Of a stretch of DNA of 64,000 bases, positions 1 through 9,083 are shown piece by piece; the first letter of the stretch is position 1; every line of letters begins with the position of its first letter. Position numbers and translations under genes: made by a program. The stretch is from JAJNBA01 sp963842295 (GTDB lineage: Bacteria; Actinomycetota; UBA4738; HRBIN12): positions 310,001 to 374,000 of the forward strand of contig CAWJFY010000009.1 of assembly GCA_963842295.1 (NCBI GenBank), in the 5' to 3' direction. Under the pieces are notes generated by a model. That model saw nothing but the letters and a program-made list of their open reading frames with translations. It ran no database searches and was not told the DNA's origin.

Positions 1-1038
1 GATCGAGAGGACCTCCTCGTCCTCAACGTCCGTCAGCTGGAGCTGCTCGGCGTGGCGGGCGCGCGCGATGGAGCCACGCGCTTTCCCGAGGCTCGATCGG
101 AACTCGTCGGCACCGTTCGCGATCATCGTCCCGGCCTTCGAGAACTTGTTCTCGACGATCGCGTCCATCGTGTCCAGGAGCGTCCCGACCTCCGCGAGCG
201 CGGCTTGCACGTCGGCGGCGTCACCGAAGCGTTCGACCAGGGCGTACAGGAACATGATGATCGGAAGGGCACTCGAGTACGGCACGATCACCACGCCGCG
301 CATGAACGCCTCGGTGTGGGCCCGGGACAACACCTGGTAGGCGGCATCCGGGACGGCCGCGACGGCGACCGGCGCCGTCACCGACGTGTCGATGTACTGA
401 CCGACCTCCTTCGCTCGCGCGGCCACCGCCTTCTCCACCTTCCGCGCGCAGGCGTCACGCCGGGTCGGGTCTTCCTCGGCCTCCATCGCCTCGAGCTCCG
501 CCACGGCCGACCATTTGGAGTCGATGGGCAGGCGCCGCCCGTCCGGCAAGCGAAGACCGAATTCCACGACCTTTCCGTTCACCCGGAAGTCCGACGCGAG
601 CATGGACGGCGGGAGCTGGCCGAGGTGCTCCCGGAGGACGTGCTCACCGGCCCGACCCTTGGTGTTCCCACCGGCGAGGACCGTGGCCAATCGGCGAACG
701 ACCTCACGGTTCTCGGAATCCGACGAGCGACGCTCCTCGTCACGCACCTGGAGCTGTTCCAGGACCTGTCTCGTTGCGTCGAGGCCGGTCCGAAGGTGCT
801 CGGCCGACACGTCCCGCTGGCCGGAAGCATCGGCGATCCTGCGGAGCTCGGCCGCCTGGATCTCCAACCTGGCGGTCAGTTCGGCGTGGAGCTGGGCGTT
901 CACGGCGCTGAGGGCGTTGAGGGCGTTGAGGGACTCCGGGTCCTCGCCTTGCGGTTGCTGACGGCGAAGTACCACGAGCACGCCCACCGCCACGCCAACG
1001 CAGGCGGCGAGCACCGCGATCAGGACGTCATTGGTCAT
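1..1038 (-). CDS. rmuC: DNA recombination protein RmuC, 3' end beyond the window
   Basis: Only the first 346 codons are present; the frame runs off the left edge. RmuC is a predicted nuclease-fold protein that limits DNA inversions and rearrangements. The ATG at 1038 opens onto a hydrophobic anchor (about residues 4-22). A charged, coiled-coil-prone stretch follows to about residue 110, then the RmuC domain, seen as VEFGLRLPDGRRLPIDSKW and later PYSSALPIIMFLYAL. This anchor, coiled coil and domain order matches the family. The gene is divergent from the C45 hydrolase, with 92 bases between the starts. Identification rests on the domain motifs and is firm. Confidence 0.9.
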   Translation of the reverse strand, partial: MTNDVLIAVLAACVGVAVGVLVVLRRQQPQGEDPESLNALNALSAVNAQLHAELTARLEIQAAELRRIADASGQRDVSAEHLRTGLDATRQVLEQLQVRDEERRSSDSENREVVRRLATVLAGGNTKGRAGEHVLREHLGQLPPSMLASDFRVNGKVVEFGLRLPDGRRLPIDSKWSAVAELEAMEAEEDPTRRDACARKVEKAVAARAKEVGQYIDTSVTAPVAVAAVPDAAYQVLSRAHTEAFMRGVVIVPYSSALPIIMFLYALVERFGDAADVQAALAEVGTLLDTMDAIVENKFSKAGTMIANGADEFRSSLGKARGSIARARHAEQLQLTDVEDEEVLSI

Positions 1039-1118
1039 CCGGTCACCGCTGAGGGGGTCATCGCCGAACCGTACCCCGCGGGTGTGACAAAACCGGACAG
1101 CCGCACAGAAAGAAGGGC

Positions 1119-1124
1119 TACCAT
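1119..1124 (+). promoter_or_regulatory. -10 box of a leaderless promoter for the C45 hydrolase
   Basis: TACCAT ends 6 nt before the GTG at 1131, and no Shine-Dalgarno sequence lies between. Transcription would start at or next to the start codon. Confidence 0.5.
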
Positions 1125-1130
1125 CCTCGA

Positions 1131-2210
1131 GTGACGCCCCATCCGATCGAGCTGTACCGGCTGAGCGGCACCCATCACGAGGTGGGCATCCAGATGGGCG
1201 AGCTCGGCGCCGACCAGATCCGGCGAGGCATCGAGGCCTTCGACGAGCAGCTTCCTGAAGGGCGCACGCGGTACGCGCAGCTGGGGCTGGCACGTGCCTA
1301 CCGTGAGGTCAGCGCGCCCTCGCTCCCTTGGTTGATCGAGGAGCTCGACGGCTGCGCGGAGGGCGCCGGCGTCGATCCCTTGGAGTTCTTCGCGAGCACG
1401 GTGGAGGAGCTCTGGTACGCGCCGTACGCGAAACGGACCCAGGGCCGTTGCAGCGACGTCGTCGCCGGGCCGACGGCGACGGCGGACGGCCATCTGTGGG
1501 TCGGTCACAACAACGATCTCCGCCCCGAGATCGAGGCGGACATCGTCGCGATCGAGAAGGCCGTCGACGACGAGGCCGTGATCCTCCAGATCGGCGGCGT
1601 GCCGTGGATCAGCGTCGGCTGGAACCAGGCGGGACTCTCCCTCACCGGCAACGAGCTCAGTCCGAACGACGAGCGCGTCGGGATCTCACGATCGCACCAG
1701 GTGTTCGAGATGCTCCGGGCTCAGAACCTCCACGAGATGATCGCGCAGGCGATCAGGCCTGATCGAGCGTCGTCGTACAACAACGTGCTCGCCGATCGCC
1801 ACGGCGACGTGGCGAACATCGAGGGCAGCGCCACGGACGTCGAGATCTCGCATCTCGACGACGAGGACCACTTGACGCACACGAACCACTACGTGAGCGA
1901 ACGGATGCGGCCGTACGAGGGCGACCCCGACTACGCCGTCCGATCCGACGTCCGGTTCTGCCGAGCTCGCGATCTGCTTGCGGATCAGCCGGCGGGGTCG
2001 GTGACGTCCGAGGTGTTGCGGAACATCCTCTCGGATCACGAGAACCCACCGGACGAGGTCTGCCGCCATCCCGACTGGGGCCATCCGACATCGAAGACGG
2101 TCTTCTGGTGCATCGCGGACGTGACCGAAGGACGGATCTTCTTCGGCCGCGGGAACCCCTGTGACTCGATGGAGCAGGAGTACGCGTTCGCCGGCTACGG
2201 GACTGCCTGA
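1131..2210 (+). CDS. C45-family autoproteolytic acyltransferase/hydrolase
   Basis: A 359-residue protein of the penicillin acyl-CoA:6-APA acyltransferase-like (peptidase C45, Ntn-hydrolase) family. Members cleave themselves before a cysteine, which then acts as N-terminal nucleophile on amide bonds. The likely processing site is Cys107 in GRCSDVV, followed by the family-typical GHNNDL and a WNQAGLSLTGN segment. Length fits the family. The start is GTG 1131; the matching -10 box is immediately upstream. The 3' end overlaps the convergent ankyrin gene by 16 bases. The natural substrate cannot be told; related enzymes act on acylated amino acids, bile salts or beta-lactams. Confidence 0.82.
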   Translation: MTPHPIELYRLSGTHHEVGIQMGELGADQIRRGIEAFDEQLPEGRTRYAQLGLARAYREVSAPSLPWLIEELDGCAEGAGVDPLEFFASTVEELWYAPYAKRTQGRCSDVVAGPTATADGHLWVGHNNDLRPEIEADIVAIEKAVDDEAVILQIGGVPWISVGWNQAGLSLTGNELSPNDERVGISRSHQVFEMLRAQNLHEMIAQAIRPDRASSYNNVLADRHGDVANIEGSATDVEISHLDDEDHLTHTNHYVSERMRPYEGDPDYAVRSDVRFCRARDLLADQPAGSVTSEVLRNILSDHENPPDEVCRHPDWGHPTSKTVFWCIADVTEGRIFFGRGNPCDSMEQEYAFAGYGTA

Positions 2211-2869
2211 AGCGCCGATCGGATCCGGCCGGCCGTGGTCTCGTCGCCGCTCTCGTTCGCGAGGTCGATGACGCTTCGTCCCTCGTCGTTGGTCGCGGCG
2301 GGGTCGGCCCCCGAGGCGAGGAGGAGCTCGACGCTCGTCAGGTCCCCGTTCATCGCGGCCGCGTGGAGCGGGGTCCATCCCGCCGACTGACGCACGTTCG
2401 GGTTTGCCCCGGTCTCGAGGAGGATGCGGACGACATCCGAGTGCAGCCGGCTGACCGAGGAATGCAGAGCGGTACCCGTCATCCATCCGCGGCCGAGGGC
2501 GTCGACCTCGGCGCCCCGCTCGATGAGGAGCGACGCCGCGTCGGGCCTGCCGAAGAAGGCGGCGAAGTGCAGCGCCGTGAACCCGTCGCCAGAGTAGGAG
2601 TTCACCAACGTGGGCTCGTCGCTGAGGAGCTGGGTCAGCCGGTCGACATCGCCGAACGCCGATGCCTCGAACACGTCGAGGATGTCGACACGTCTCTTGA
2701 CCGATTCGGTCAGCGCCTTGTCGAAGCGATACAGCGCACGCATCAGGGCAGACACGCCGCTCGTATCACGCGAGGACGCGGCCGCCGGGTCGTCGTCGAG
2801 TATCGCGTCCACCCGGCCAACGTCACCAGCGTCGATCGCCTCGAAGAGCTCGTCCGAGGTGCTTGCCAT
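2195..2869 (-). CDS. Ankyrin-repeat protein
   Basis: 224 residues made almost wholly of ankyrin repeats. Clear units include GFTALHFAAFFGRPDAASLL, GTALHSSVSRLHSDVVRILL and GWTPLHAAAMNGDLTSVELL. No signal peptide or membrane segment is seen, so it is probably a cytosolic protein-binding scaffold. The ATG at 2869 has a good GGAGAG ribosome site. It is divergent from the MarR regulator and shares its intergenic palindrome, so it is a plausible MarR target. The partner protein is unknown. Confidence 0.85.
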   Translation of the reverse strand: MASTSDELFEAIDAGDVGRVDAILDDDPAAASSRDTSGVSALMRALYRFDKALTESVKRRVDILDVFEASAFGDVDRLTQLLSDEPTLVNSYSGDGFTALHFAAFFGRPDAASLLIERGAEVDALGRGWMTGTALHSSVSRLHSDVVRILLETGANPNVRQSAGWTPLHAAAMNGDLTSVELLLASGADPAATNDEGRSVIDLANESGDETTAGRIRSALQAVP

Positions 2870-2887
2870 CGCTTCTCTCCTCGTTAC

Positions 2888-2910
2888 TATTTGTGTAGCC
2901 TAACTAAATA
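2888..2910. promoter_or_regulatory. Imperfect palindrome, candidate MarR operator
   Basis: A 23-base imperfect palindrome centred on 2899: outer arms TATTT/AAATA and inner arms TAG/CTA match, giving 8 of 11 pairs. It sits between the divergent ankyrin and MarR starts in an AT-rich patch that stands out from the surrounding GC-rich DNA. MarR proteins typically bind such sites next to their own gene. Confidence 0.55.
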
Positions 2911-2927
2911 CCGATGTTGTCGTCAAG

Positions 2928-3380
2928 ATGACCACATCAAGGCGGACTTCCCCGACGCGAGAGGTGGGCCGGGTGGCAGACCGGCTTCACTCGGCCGCGA
3001 TCCACCTCTTGCGGCGCCTGCGCGTGGAGGACGAGGCGCTGGGTATCTCCGCCCCTCGCCTCTCCATCCTTTCGGTACTCGTGTTCGCAGGCCCCAAACG
3101 GATCGGCGAGCTCGCGCGGATGGAACAGGTCGAGCCGCCGACGATGACGAGACTGGTGGACGGCCTGGTGCGGGACGGTCTGGCGGTACGCGAGCCCGAT
3201 CCAGATGACGCGAGAGCCGTCCGGGTCCGTGCGACGCCGACCGGGGCCCGCACGCTCCGGCGAGGCCGGGCAAGACGGGTCGAAACCCTGAGAAGCACGC
3301 TGGCCACCCTCTCCCCCGAAGAGCTCGCCGCGCTGGGCGAAGGCGTCGACGTCCTCGAGCGGATCCTCCGCGACCGCTAG
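2928..3380 (+). CDS. MarR-family transcriptional regulator
   Basis: 150 residues with a winged helix-turn-helix of the MarR type. The recognition region reads RIGELARMEQVEPPTMTRLV and the wing PDPDDARAVRVRATPTGAR; helical ends supply the dimer interface. MarR proteins usually repress their own gene and a neighbour until a small aromatic or oxidant ligand binds. The ATG at 2928 follows the palindrome closely, which fits autoregulation. The 3' end overlaps the convergent amidohydrolase by 4 bases. Ligand unknown. Confidence 0.88.
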   Translation: MTTSRRTSPTREVGRVADRLHSAAIHLLRRLRVEDEALGISAPRLSILSVLVFAGPKRIGELARMEQVEPPTMTRLVDGLVRDGLAVREPDPDDARAVRVRATPTGARTLRRGRARRVETLRSTLATLSPEELAALGEGVDVLERILRDR

Positions 3381-4561
3381 ACGGGGCGGCCGGCTTGCCA
3401 CACGCGTCTCCGACCCAGCAACGCGCGTGGGTCCTCCACCGGGTCGCCGTCGATGAGCAGCAGGTCGGCCCGCTTGCCCACCTCGATCGTGCCGACGTCG
3501 GGGAGGCGAAGGAGCTCGGCGCCGTTCGCGGTCGCCGAGCGGAGGGCGTCGAGGGGCGACATCCCCCACTCCACCATGAAGACGACCTCCTGGGGCGCGC
3601 TGCCGTGCGGATTGAACGGGGTGCCGGCGTCGGTCCCGCAGACGGGACGGACGCCGGCCCGGATCGCGGTCCGATGGGATTTCTTGGATTCGGCCTCGAT
3701 CTGTCGAGCCTTCTCGACGGCGTACTCGGGGACGCGATCCGCGTGCTCGAGGATCCCTCGGACCGCGCAGATCGTCGGAGAGCGGAACGTGCCGCGCGCC
3801 ACCATCTCGCGGGCGGTGCCGGCCGTCAGCTGGTTGCAGTGCTCGATCGAGTCCACGCCGGCGAGCACCGCGGCGCGGATGCCTTTCGCGCCGATCGCGT
3901 GCGCCGCGACGGGGAGGTCCCGCTCATGCGCTTCGCGGACGCCGGCCTCGAGCTCCTCCGCGGTGAAGGCGCTGAACGTCGCCGGGATGCCCGGAGTGAG
4001 GACGCCGCCGGTCGCCATCAGTTTGATCGCGGTCGCGCCGCCGCGGATCTCCTCCCGCACGGCGGCCCGGACGGCGTCGGCACCGTCGACCTCCCGGGAC
4101 AACGCGATGTTGTGGCCGTGGCCGCCGGTGACGGTGAGCGCACGACCGGCCGCGAGGATCCGCGGTCCCGGGATGAGGCCGGCGACCACGGCCCTCGCGA
4201 CGTCGATGCTCGCGCCGCCCATCCCCCCGAGGTCGAGGACCGTGGTCACGCCGGCGTCCAGGTTCCGCTTCGCATTCACCACGGCCTTGATCGCCGCGTG
4301 ACCGGGCGTCGTGAGCTCCTTCGACTCCTTCTCGAGGTCTGCGCTGCCGTCGAACTGGAGGTGGACGTGCACGTCGATGAGCCCCGGCATCAGGGTCTTG
4401 CCGGCACCCTCGACCTCGCGAGCCTCATTCGCGCGCTTCGGCGCCCGAGCGTGGGCGCCGACCCACTCGACACCTTCCGCCCCGAAGAGCACACCCTGAA
4501 GCTTCTTCAGTGTTCGCCCGTCGAACAGCGCGACGTCAGCGACGTAGGTGGGTTTCGCCAT
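3377..4561 (-). CDS. Metal-dependent amidohydrolase (imidazolonepropionase/prolidase-like)
   Basis: 394 residues of the amidohydrolase superfamily. The metal-site series is complete: HVH in GLIDVHVHLQF, the lysine in AIKLMATGG that is usually carboxylated, HAIGAKG, SIEHCNQ and the Asp in CGTDAGTP. Enzymes of this subgroup hydrolyse dipeptides or cyclic amides. The chosen start is ATG 4561 (MAKPTYVAD). The frame stays open upstream to 5380, but that stretch is antisense to the CBS-domain gene and is not protein-like. Not part of an obvious operon. Substrate unknown. Confidence 0.82.
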   Translation of the reverse strand: MAKPTYVADVALFDGRTLKKLQGVLFGAEGVEWVGAHARAPKRANEAREVEGAGKTLMPGLIDVHVHLQFDGSADLEKESKELTTPGHAAIKAVVNAKRNLDAGVTTVLDLGGMGGASIDVARAVVAGLIPGPRILAAGRALTVTGGHGHNIALSREVDGADAVRAAVREEIRGGATAIKLMATGGVLTPGIPATFSAFTAEELEAGVREAHERDLPVAAHAIGAKGIRAAVLAGVDSIEHCNQLTAGTAREMVARGTFRSPTICAVRGILEHADRVPEYAVEKARQIEAESKKSHRTAIRAGVRPVCGTDAGTPFNPHGSAPQEVVFMVEWGMSPLDALRSATANGAELLRLPDVGTIEVGKRADLLLIDGDPVEDPRALLGRRRVWQAGRPV

Positions 4562-4603
4562 CGCGACATCATGCCACCGGAGGGTGCCCAGGGGGCCCCG
4601 TAG

Positions 4604-4609
4604 TAGGCT
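4604..4609 (+). promoter_or_regulatory. -10 box for the CBS-domain gene
   Basis: TAGGCT lies 30 nt before the ATG. An AGGAGGG ribosome site (4629-4635) follows, so this promoter makes a message with a short leader. Confidence 0.4.
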
Positions 4610-4639
4610 GACCTCCCCAGCGGCCTCCAGGAGGGATCG

Positions 4640-5101
4640 ATGCTCGTCGGCGAGATCATGCATTCGGATGTGAAGACGGCGAGTACGAGCGATTCCTTCG
4701 CCGACGTCGCCCAGATGATGCGCTCGCACGGCATCTCCTCGGTCGTGGTGCTGGACGGCAAGAAGCTCGAAGGCATCGTCACGGAGCGCGACATCGTGAA
4801 CCTCGTGGCCGAGGGCGGCGACCCGAACACCACGACCGTCGAGAACGGCATGACTCGCGGCGACCTGGTCACGGTCGAATCCAAGACGGAGCTCTCCGAG
4901 GCGGCCGAGCAGATGGTGTCGCGCAACATCCGCCATCTCCCGGTCGTCGACGGCGGCAACGTCGTGGGGATCGTCTCGATCCGTGACATGACTCGATGGG
5001 CGGCCGAGGAGCTCTCGGGCGGACACGAGATGCCGGATATCGCGGGCTCGCACGCAGCGCTGCAGGCGGCGAGCGAGCTCCAGCGCAAGCGCGGCGCCTG
5101 A
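4640..5101 (+). CDS. CBS-domain pair protein
   Basis: 153 residues made of two CBS domains (about 5-60 and 75-135), each with the typical ending: GIVTERDIV and GIVSIRDMT. Such stand-alone Bateman modules bind adenosine nucleotides and regulate partner enzymes or channels; no partner is encoded next to it. The ATG at 4640 has a strong AGGAGGG site 4 nt upstream. It lies between two reverse-strand genes and is probably monocistronic. Confidence 0.85.
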   Translation: MLVGEIMHSDVKTASTSDSFADVAQMMRSHGISSVVVLDGKKLEGIVTERDIVNLVAEGGDPNTTTVENGMTRGDLVTVESKTELSEAAEQMVSRNIRHLPVVDGGNVVGIVSIRDMTRWAAEELSGGHEMPDIAGSHAALQAASELQRKRGA

Positions 5102-5139
5102 CCACCGCATCTCTTCGAGCACACGCTCGATAGGAACGC

Positions 5140-6459
5140 TCAGGAGGGTCGATCGTCCGACGCTCGCTCGAACGGCTCTCGCGGGCTGCCGAGCGACCCG
5201 AGCTGCGCAAGGTCCCGAGGGAAGAGCAGCGCGACCGTCCAGTCTGTCGCGATCTTCACGCGCCGCGTCCACGTCGGCATCGCGAGCAGATGGTACGAGC
5301 GGTGCAGGAACCACCCGAGGAATCCTTTGAACCGCAGACCCTTCACGATCGCGACGCCTTTGTAGCGACCCAGAGAGCACACTCCCCCGATGTTCGCGTA
5401 CACGAACGCCTGCGGCGAACCGCCCGCCAGGACCGCCTCGATGTTCGCCGCCACCCGTTTCCCCTGACGGAGTCCGTGCTGCGCCGTGGGCGGAGAGAGC
5501 CCCCCCGTCGTCTCGTCGGGCACGGCGGCCGCGTCACCGGCACCCCAGACGTCGTCGACGCCTTCGACCCGGAGGTACCGGTCGACGAGGAGGCGGCCCT
5601 GCTCGTCGACCGGAAGCCCCGATACGGCCGCGAGGGGGGACGGCTTCACGCCGGCGGTCCAGACCAACGTCTCGGCGGGGACGACCTCACCGTCCGAGAG
5701 CCGGACCACGCCGCCCTCGACCGAATCGAGCCGGGTCTCGAGCTTGATGTCGATCCCGCGCCGTTGGAGCAGATCCAGGGCGTAGGACGCGAGGCCCGCC
5801 GGAAGCTCGGGGAGGATCCTGTCCGCCGCGTCGAGGAGGACCCAGCGCATCTCGGAGGCATCGAGGTCCGGATAGTTCTCGATCGCATCGCGCGCGAGGT
5901 CCTCGAGCTCGCCGAGGGCCTCGACGCCCGCGTATCCGCCGCCCACGAAGACGAAGGTGAGCGCAGCTCGACGCCGCCCGGCGTCCTCCTCCGACGACGC
6001 GGCGGCGTCGAGCTGCGCCAGGACGTGGTTCCGGAGATAGATCGCCTCCTGGACCGTCTTGAAGCCGATCCCGTGTTCGGCGAGCCCCGGAACCGGCAGG
6101 ACCCTCGAGCGAGAGCCGGGTGCGAGCACGATGATGTCGTAGTCGATCGTCCGCTCGTCTCCGATCGCCGTCCGTACGTGCGCTTCGCGCGCGCCATGAT
6201 CCACGCGGGTGACCTCCCCGATCACGATCCGGCAGTGCTTCAACACCCTGCGGAGCGGCACGACCGCCGCCCGCGGGTCGATCGTTCCCGAAGCCACCTC
6301 CGGCAGGAACGGCTGGTACTGGAAGAAGCTCTCCTGGTTCACGACCGTCACGCGGTGGCCCTCGGCCACGGCGCGCTTCAACCCCATCGCCGCGTAGAGA
6401 CCCGCGAAGCCGGCGCCCACGACGAGGATGTGGCTCCCCGTACCCGTCGTCGCGCTCAC
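5140..6459 (-). CDS. Type II NADH dehydrogenase-like FAD oxidoreductase
   Basis: 439 residues with two Rossmann nucleotide sites, VVGAGFAGLYAAMGLKRA near the N terminus (FAD) and FVFVGGGYAGVEALGELEDL in the middle (NADH). The FAD-contact segment WGAGDAAAVPD is followed by PPTAQHGLRQGK, typical of NDH-2. The C-terminal 70 residues hold aromatic, amphipathic segments expected to attach to the inner face of the membrane. It would pass electrons from NADH to quinone without pumping protons. Its ATG overlaps the HAD gene stop by 4 bases, so it is the last gene of a PHP-HAD-NDH run. Confidence 0.85.
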   Translation of the reverse strand: MSATTGTGSHILVVGAGFAGLYAAMGLKRAVAEGHRVTVVNQESFFQYQPFLPEVASGTIDPRAAVVPLRRVLKHCRIVIGEVTRVDHGAREAHVRTAIGDERTIDYDIIVLAPGSRSRVLPVPGLAEHGIGFKTVQEAIYLRNHVLAQLDAAASSEEDAGRRRAALTFVFVGGGYAGVEALGELEDLARDAIENYPDLDASEMRWVLLDAADRILPELPAGLASYALDLLQRRGIDIKLETRLDSVEGGVVRLSDGEVVPAETLVWTAGVKPSPLAAVSGLPVDEQGRLLVDRYLRVEGVDDVWGAGDAAAVPDETTGGLSPPTAQHGLRQGKRVAANIEAVLAGGSPQAFVYANIGGVCSLGRYKGVAIVKGLRFKGFLGWFLHRSYHLLAMPTWTRRVKIATDWTVALLFPRDLAQLGSLGSPREPFERASDDRPS

Positions 6460-7121
6460 GACGAGGAAAGCCTCGCCAGCTCCGCAGGGAGCTCAGCCAG
6501 GCCCTTGACCGCCCCGTCGGTCTCCGCCAGCTGCTCGGGACTGGGATCGTCGGGGGCCTCGCCTCGGAGCATCCAGATCGTGCGCATGCCCACGCGTGTG
6601 GCCGGGCGCATGTCGTAGTCGAGACGATCCCCGACCATGACGCCTGCCTCCGGAGCGACCCCGGCGGCCTTCACGGTGAGCTCGAAGAGCGCGGGATCCG
6701 GTTTCCCGACACCGAGCTCGTCGGAGACGCCCCACACCTCGAAGAACGGTTCCAAGCCGTCGCGCCGCATCGCCGCGCGGACGTCCCCCGGCTGGTTGGC
6801 GATCACCCCGAGCCGGTACCGACCCTGCAGCTCCTCGAGACACGGAACCACGTCGTCGTAGAGGGCGGCGGGCGGATAGTGCCAGTATCGGCCGGCGATC
6901 GTCTCCAGCTCGTGGAGGTCGCCTTCCGGGAGGAACCGCGCGACGAGCCTGCGTCGGAACGATCCCGACTGCTCCGTCCGGGCCCGCGTGTACTCCTCGT
7001 CGAACTCGGTGTCGGTGAAGCGCGCGCCGGCATCGCGAAGAGCGCGATGCCAGGCGCGCGCGTAGACGGTGTCGTCGTACAGCACGCCGCCGATATCGAG
7101 GAAAACGATCTCGATCGTCAT
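6456..7121 (-). CDS. HAD-superfamily phosphatase
   Basis: 221 residues of HAD subfamily IA. Motif I is FLDIGGVLYDD, motif III the lysine in VGKPDPALF, and motif IV MVGDRLDYD; a helical cap lies between I and II. These enzymes dephosphorylate small phosphate esters through an aspartyl intermediate. The stop overlaps the NDH-2 start and the PHP gene ends 12 bases upstream, so the three are probably co-transcribed. Exact substrate not predictable. Confidence 0.82.
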   Translation of the reverse strand: MTIEIVFLDIGGVLYDDTVYARAWHRALRDAGARFTDTEFDEEYTRARTEQSGSFRRRLVARFLPEGDLHELETIAGRYWHYPPAALYDDVVPCLEELQGRYRLGVIANQPGDVRAAMRRDGLEPFFEVWGVSDELGVGKPDPALFELTVKAAGVAPEAGVMVGDRLDYDMRPATRVGMRTIWMLRGEAPDDPSPEQLAETDGAVKGLAELPAELARLSSS

Positions 7122-7133
7122 CGCCTCATGGGG

Positions 7134-7964
7134 TCAGCGGCCGGCGCGGCGTCTCAGCTCCGCGAAGGTGTCCGCGTCCGTGCGCTCCTCCCCCATCCGG
7201 AAGCCGTATCGCTCGCCATGGCAGTCGGACGAAGCCGTCGGCACCAGGTGCAGCCTGTCGGCGATCGCCGCATACTTCGCTCGCATCGGCTCGTCGTGGT
7301 CGGGATGGCGCACTTCGAGACCCACCATCCCGTTGGCCGCCATCTGCTCGATCAGCTCGTCGGGCACGGTGTCGTTCCCTCGCCACATGCCGGGATGGGC
7401 GAGCACGCACACTCCTCCTGCCTCGCCGATCAATCGGAGGGCTTCCATCGGGTGCAGCGCATGCTTCGGGACGTAGGCCGAACCGTCGTCGGAGATGTAG
7501 CGGTCGAAGGCTTCCTTCTCGTCCGCGACGATCCCTGCTTCGACCATCGCCTCGGCGATGTGCGGTCTCGCGATCGCTCCCCCGCCGGCGAGCTCGAGGA
7601 CTCGCTCGAGCGAGATGTCGAGGCCGAGCTCGCGAAGCTTCTCCACGATCATCTCGCCGCGCCGGAAGCGAGTGGCCGTGAGTCGGAGGAGCTCGGCGTC
7701 GATCGCCGGGTCGGCCGGGTCGACCCAGTACCCGAGGATGTGGAGGCTCGCGGCGTCGTACTCAGCCGAGAACTCGATCCCCGGCACGAAGTCGAGACCG
7801 AGCTCGTCCGCCTGGGCGGCGGCTTCCTCCAGCCCTTCGAACGTGTCGTGATCCGTGAGCGCCACGCCCTCGAGGTCCCGCTCAGCGGCGAGCCGCATCT
7901 CTTCGGCGGGCGTGAGCGTCCCGTCGGAGCGATCCGAATGGCTGTGCAGGTCGTATCCGGCCAT
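7134..7964 (-). CDS. PHP-domain metal-dependent phosphoesterase
   Basis: 276 residues with the full PHP metal series: DLHSHSDRSDG at the N terminus, ALTDHDT, the Glu of GIEFSAEY, VLAHPGMW, EVRHPDHDE and SSDCHGE near the end. The length and lack of a polymerase region point to the TrpH/YciV group, which includes 5'-3' exoribonucleases and 3',5'-nucleotide phosphatases. First gene of the PHP-HAD-NDH run, 50 bases after the stop of the hydroxyacid oxidase on the same strand. Confidence 0.85.
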   Translation of the reverse strand: MAGYDLHSHSDRSDGTLTPAEEMRLAAERDLEGVALTDHDTFEGLEEAAAQADELGLDFVPGIEFSAEYDAASLHILGYWVDPADPAIDAELLRLTATRFRRGEMIVEKLRELGLDISLERVLELAGGGAIARPHIAEAMVEAGIVADEKEAFDRYISDDGSAYVPKHALHPMEALRLIGEAGGVCVLAHPGMWRGNDTVPDELIEQMAANGMVGLEVRHPDHDEPMRAKYAAIADRLHLVPTASSDCHGERYGFRMGEERTDADTFAELRRRAGR

Positions 7965-8014
7965 CGCGGGAAGGGTGTCAGACCGTTGGCGAGGCCGTCA
8001 CGCCGGCCGCGCCG

Positions 8015-9037
8015 TCAGGGCGCCGGCGCGACGAGCTCCCTTCCGATCTCCGCGACCGACCGGCACCCGCTCAGCGCCATCGCGTTCTCGACCTCTGCGC
8101 GGAGGATCCCGAGCACTCCCGCGACGCCGTCCTCGCCTTCGGCGGCGAGACCCCAGGCGGCCGGCCTTCCCACCAGCACGGCCGCCGCCCCCAGCGCCAT
8201 CGCCTTCAGGACGTCCGTCCCTCGACGCACACCGCCGTCCATCAGGACCGGCAACCGTCCGGCGACCGCTTCGACCACCTCGGGCAGCGCGTCCAGCGAC
8301 GCTGGGCTCGAATCGAGCTGTCGCCCTCCATGGTTCGACACCACGATGCCGTCGGCGCCGTGCTCGACCGCCAGCACGGCGTCCTCGGCCGTGAGGATCC
8401 CTTTCACCAGGACAGGGAGAGCCGGCGCGTGCTCGCGGATGAACGTGAGGTGGTCCCACGTCATATCGGGCTCGTAGAGGTAGTCGGCGTCGCCGATGCC
8501 GAACGGCATCACGAAGCCACTCCGGGTGTCGCGATGCCGGAGCCCTCCCACGGGGAAGTCGACAGTCCAGCAGATCGCCCCGTATCCGGCCGACACCACG
8601 CGGGCGAGCATCTCCTCGTTCAGCCTTCGATCGGCGAAGAGATAGAGCTGCCACCACTTCGACCCGTCGCTCGCCCCCGCGATCCGCTCGAGGTCGTCGA
8701 CAGCGGTCGACGATACGACCGCGATCGTGCCCGCCCGGGCGGCGCCGCGGACGGTGCCTCGCTCGCCATCGGGATGGGCCCTCCGCTGGTATGCCCAGGG
8801 CGCGACGAGGACCGGGAACTCCACGCGGGTGCCCAGGAGTTCCGTCGCGGTATCGGGGAACCCGGACCCACGCAGGAAACGCGGACGAAGGACCCAGCGG
8901 CCGAACGCCCTGAGATTCTCCTCGAGCGTGCGCTCGTCCCCGGCCCCGCCCGCGTAGTAGTCGTAGACGTCGGGCGGAAGCTTCTCCTTCGCGACAGGCT
9001 CGTAGTCGTCGACCTGCAGATATCGCTGCTCGCCCAT
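8015..9037 (-). CDS. FMN-dependent alpha-hydroxyacid oxidase/dehydrogenase
   Basis: 340 residues of the LldD / glycolate oxidase / lactate monooxygenase family. The early YDYYAGGAGDE segment carries the active-site Tyr, VLVKGIL the flavin-contact Lys, and SNHGGRQLD the catalytic His and Arg; the phosphate loop DGGVRRGTDVLKA follows. It oxidises an L-2-hydroxy acid to the 2-oxo acid; the acceptor (oxygen or a quinone) cannot be judged. ATG 9037. It is divergent from the glycerol-3-phosphate dehydrogenase-like gene, with 58 bases between. Confidence 0.87.
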   Translation of the reverse strand: MGEQRYLQVDDYEPVAKEKLPPDVYDYYAGGAGDERTLEENLRAFGRWVLRPRFLRGSGFPDTATELLGTRVEFPVLVAPWAYQRRAHPDGERGTVRGAARAGTIAVVSSTAVDDLERIAGASDGSKWWQLYLFADRRLNEEMLARVVSAGYGAICWTVDFPVGGLRHRDTRSGFVMPFGIGDADYLYEPDMTWDHLTFIREHAPALPVLVKGILTAEDAVLAVEHGADGIVVSNHGGRQLDSSPASLDALPEVVEAVAGRLPVLMDGGVRRGTDVLKAMALGAAAVLVGRPAAWGLAAEGEDGVAGVLGILRAEVENAMALSGCRSVAEIGRELVAPAP

Positions 9038-9083
9038 GATGCGCAGAGGGTATCCGACGTGGCAGGCCCGGTCGGCCCGACGC

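Noticed and set aside
4562..5380. N-terminal extension of the 3.4-4.6 kb amidohydrolase
   Set aside because: The extra 273 codons mirror the CBS-domain gene on the other strand; the family start at MAKPTYVAD is complete.
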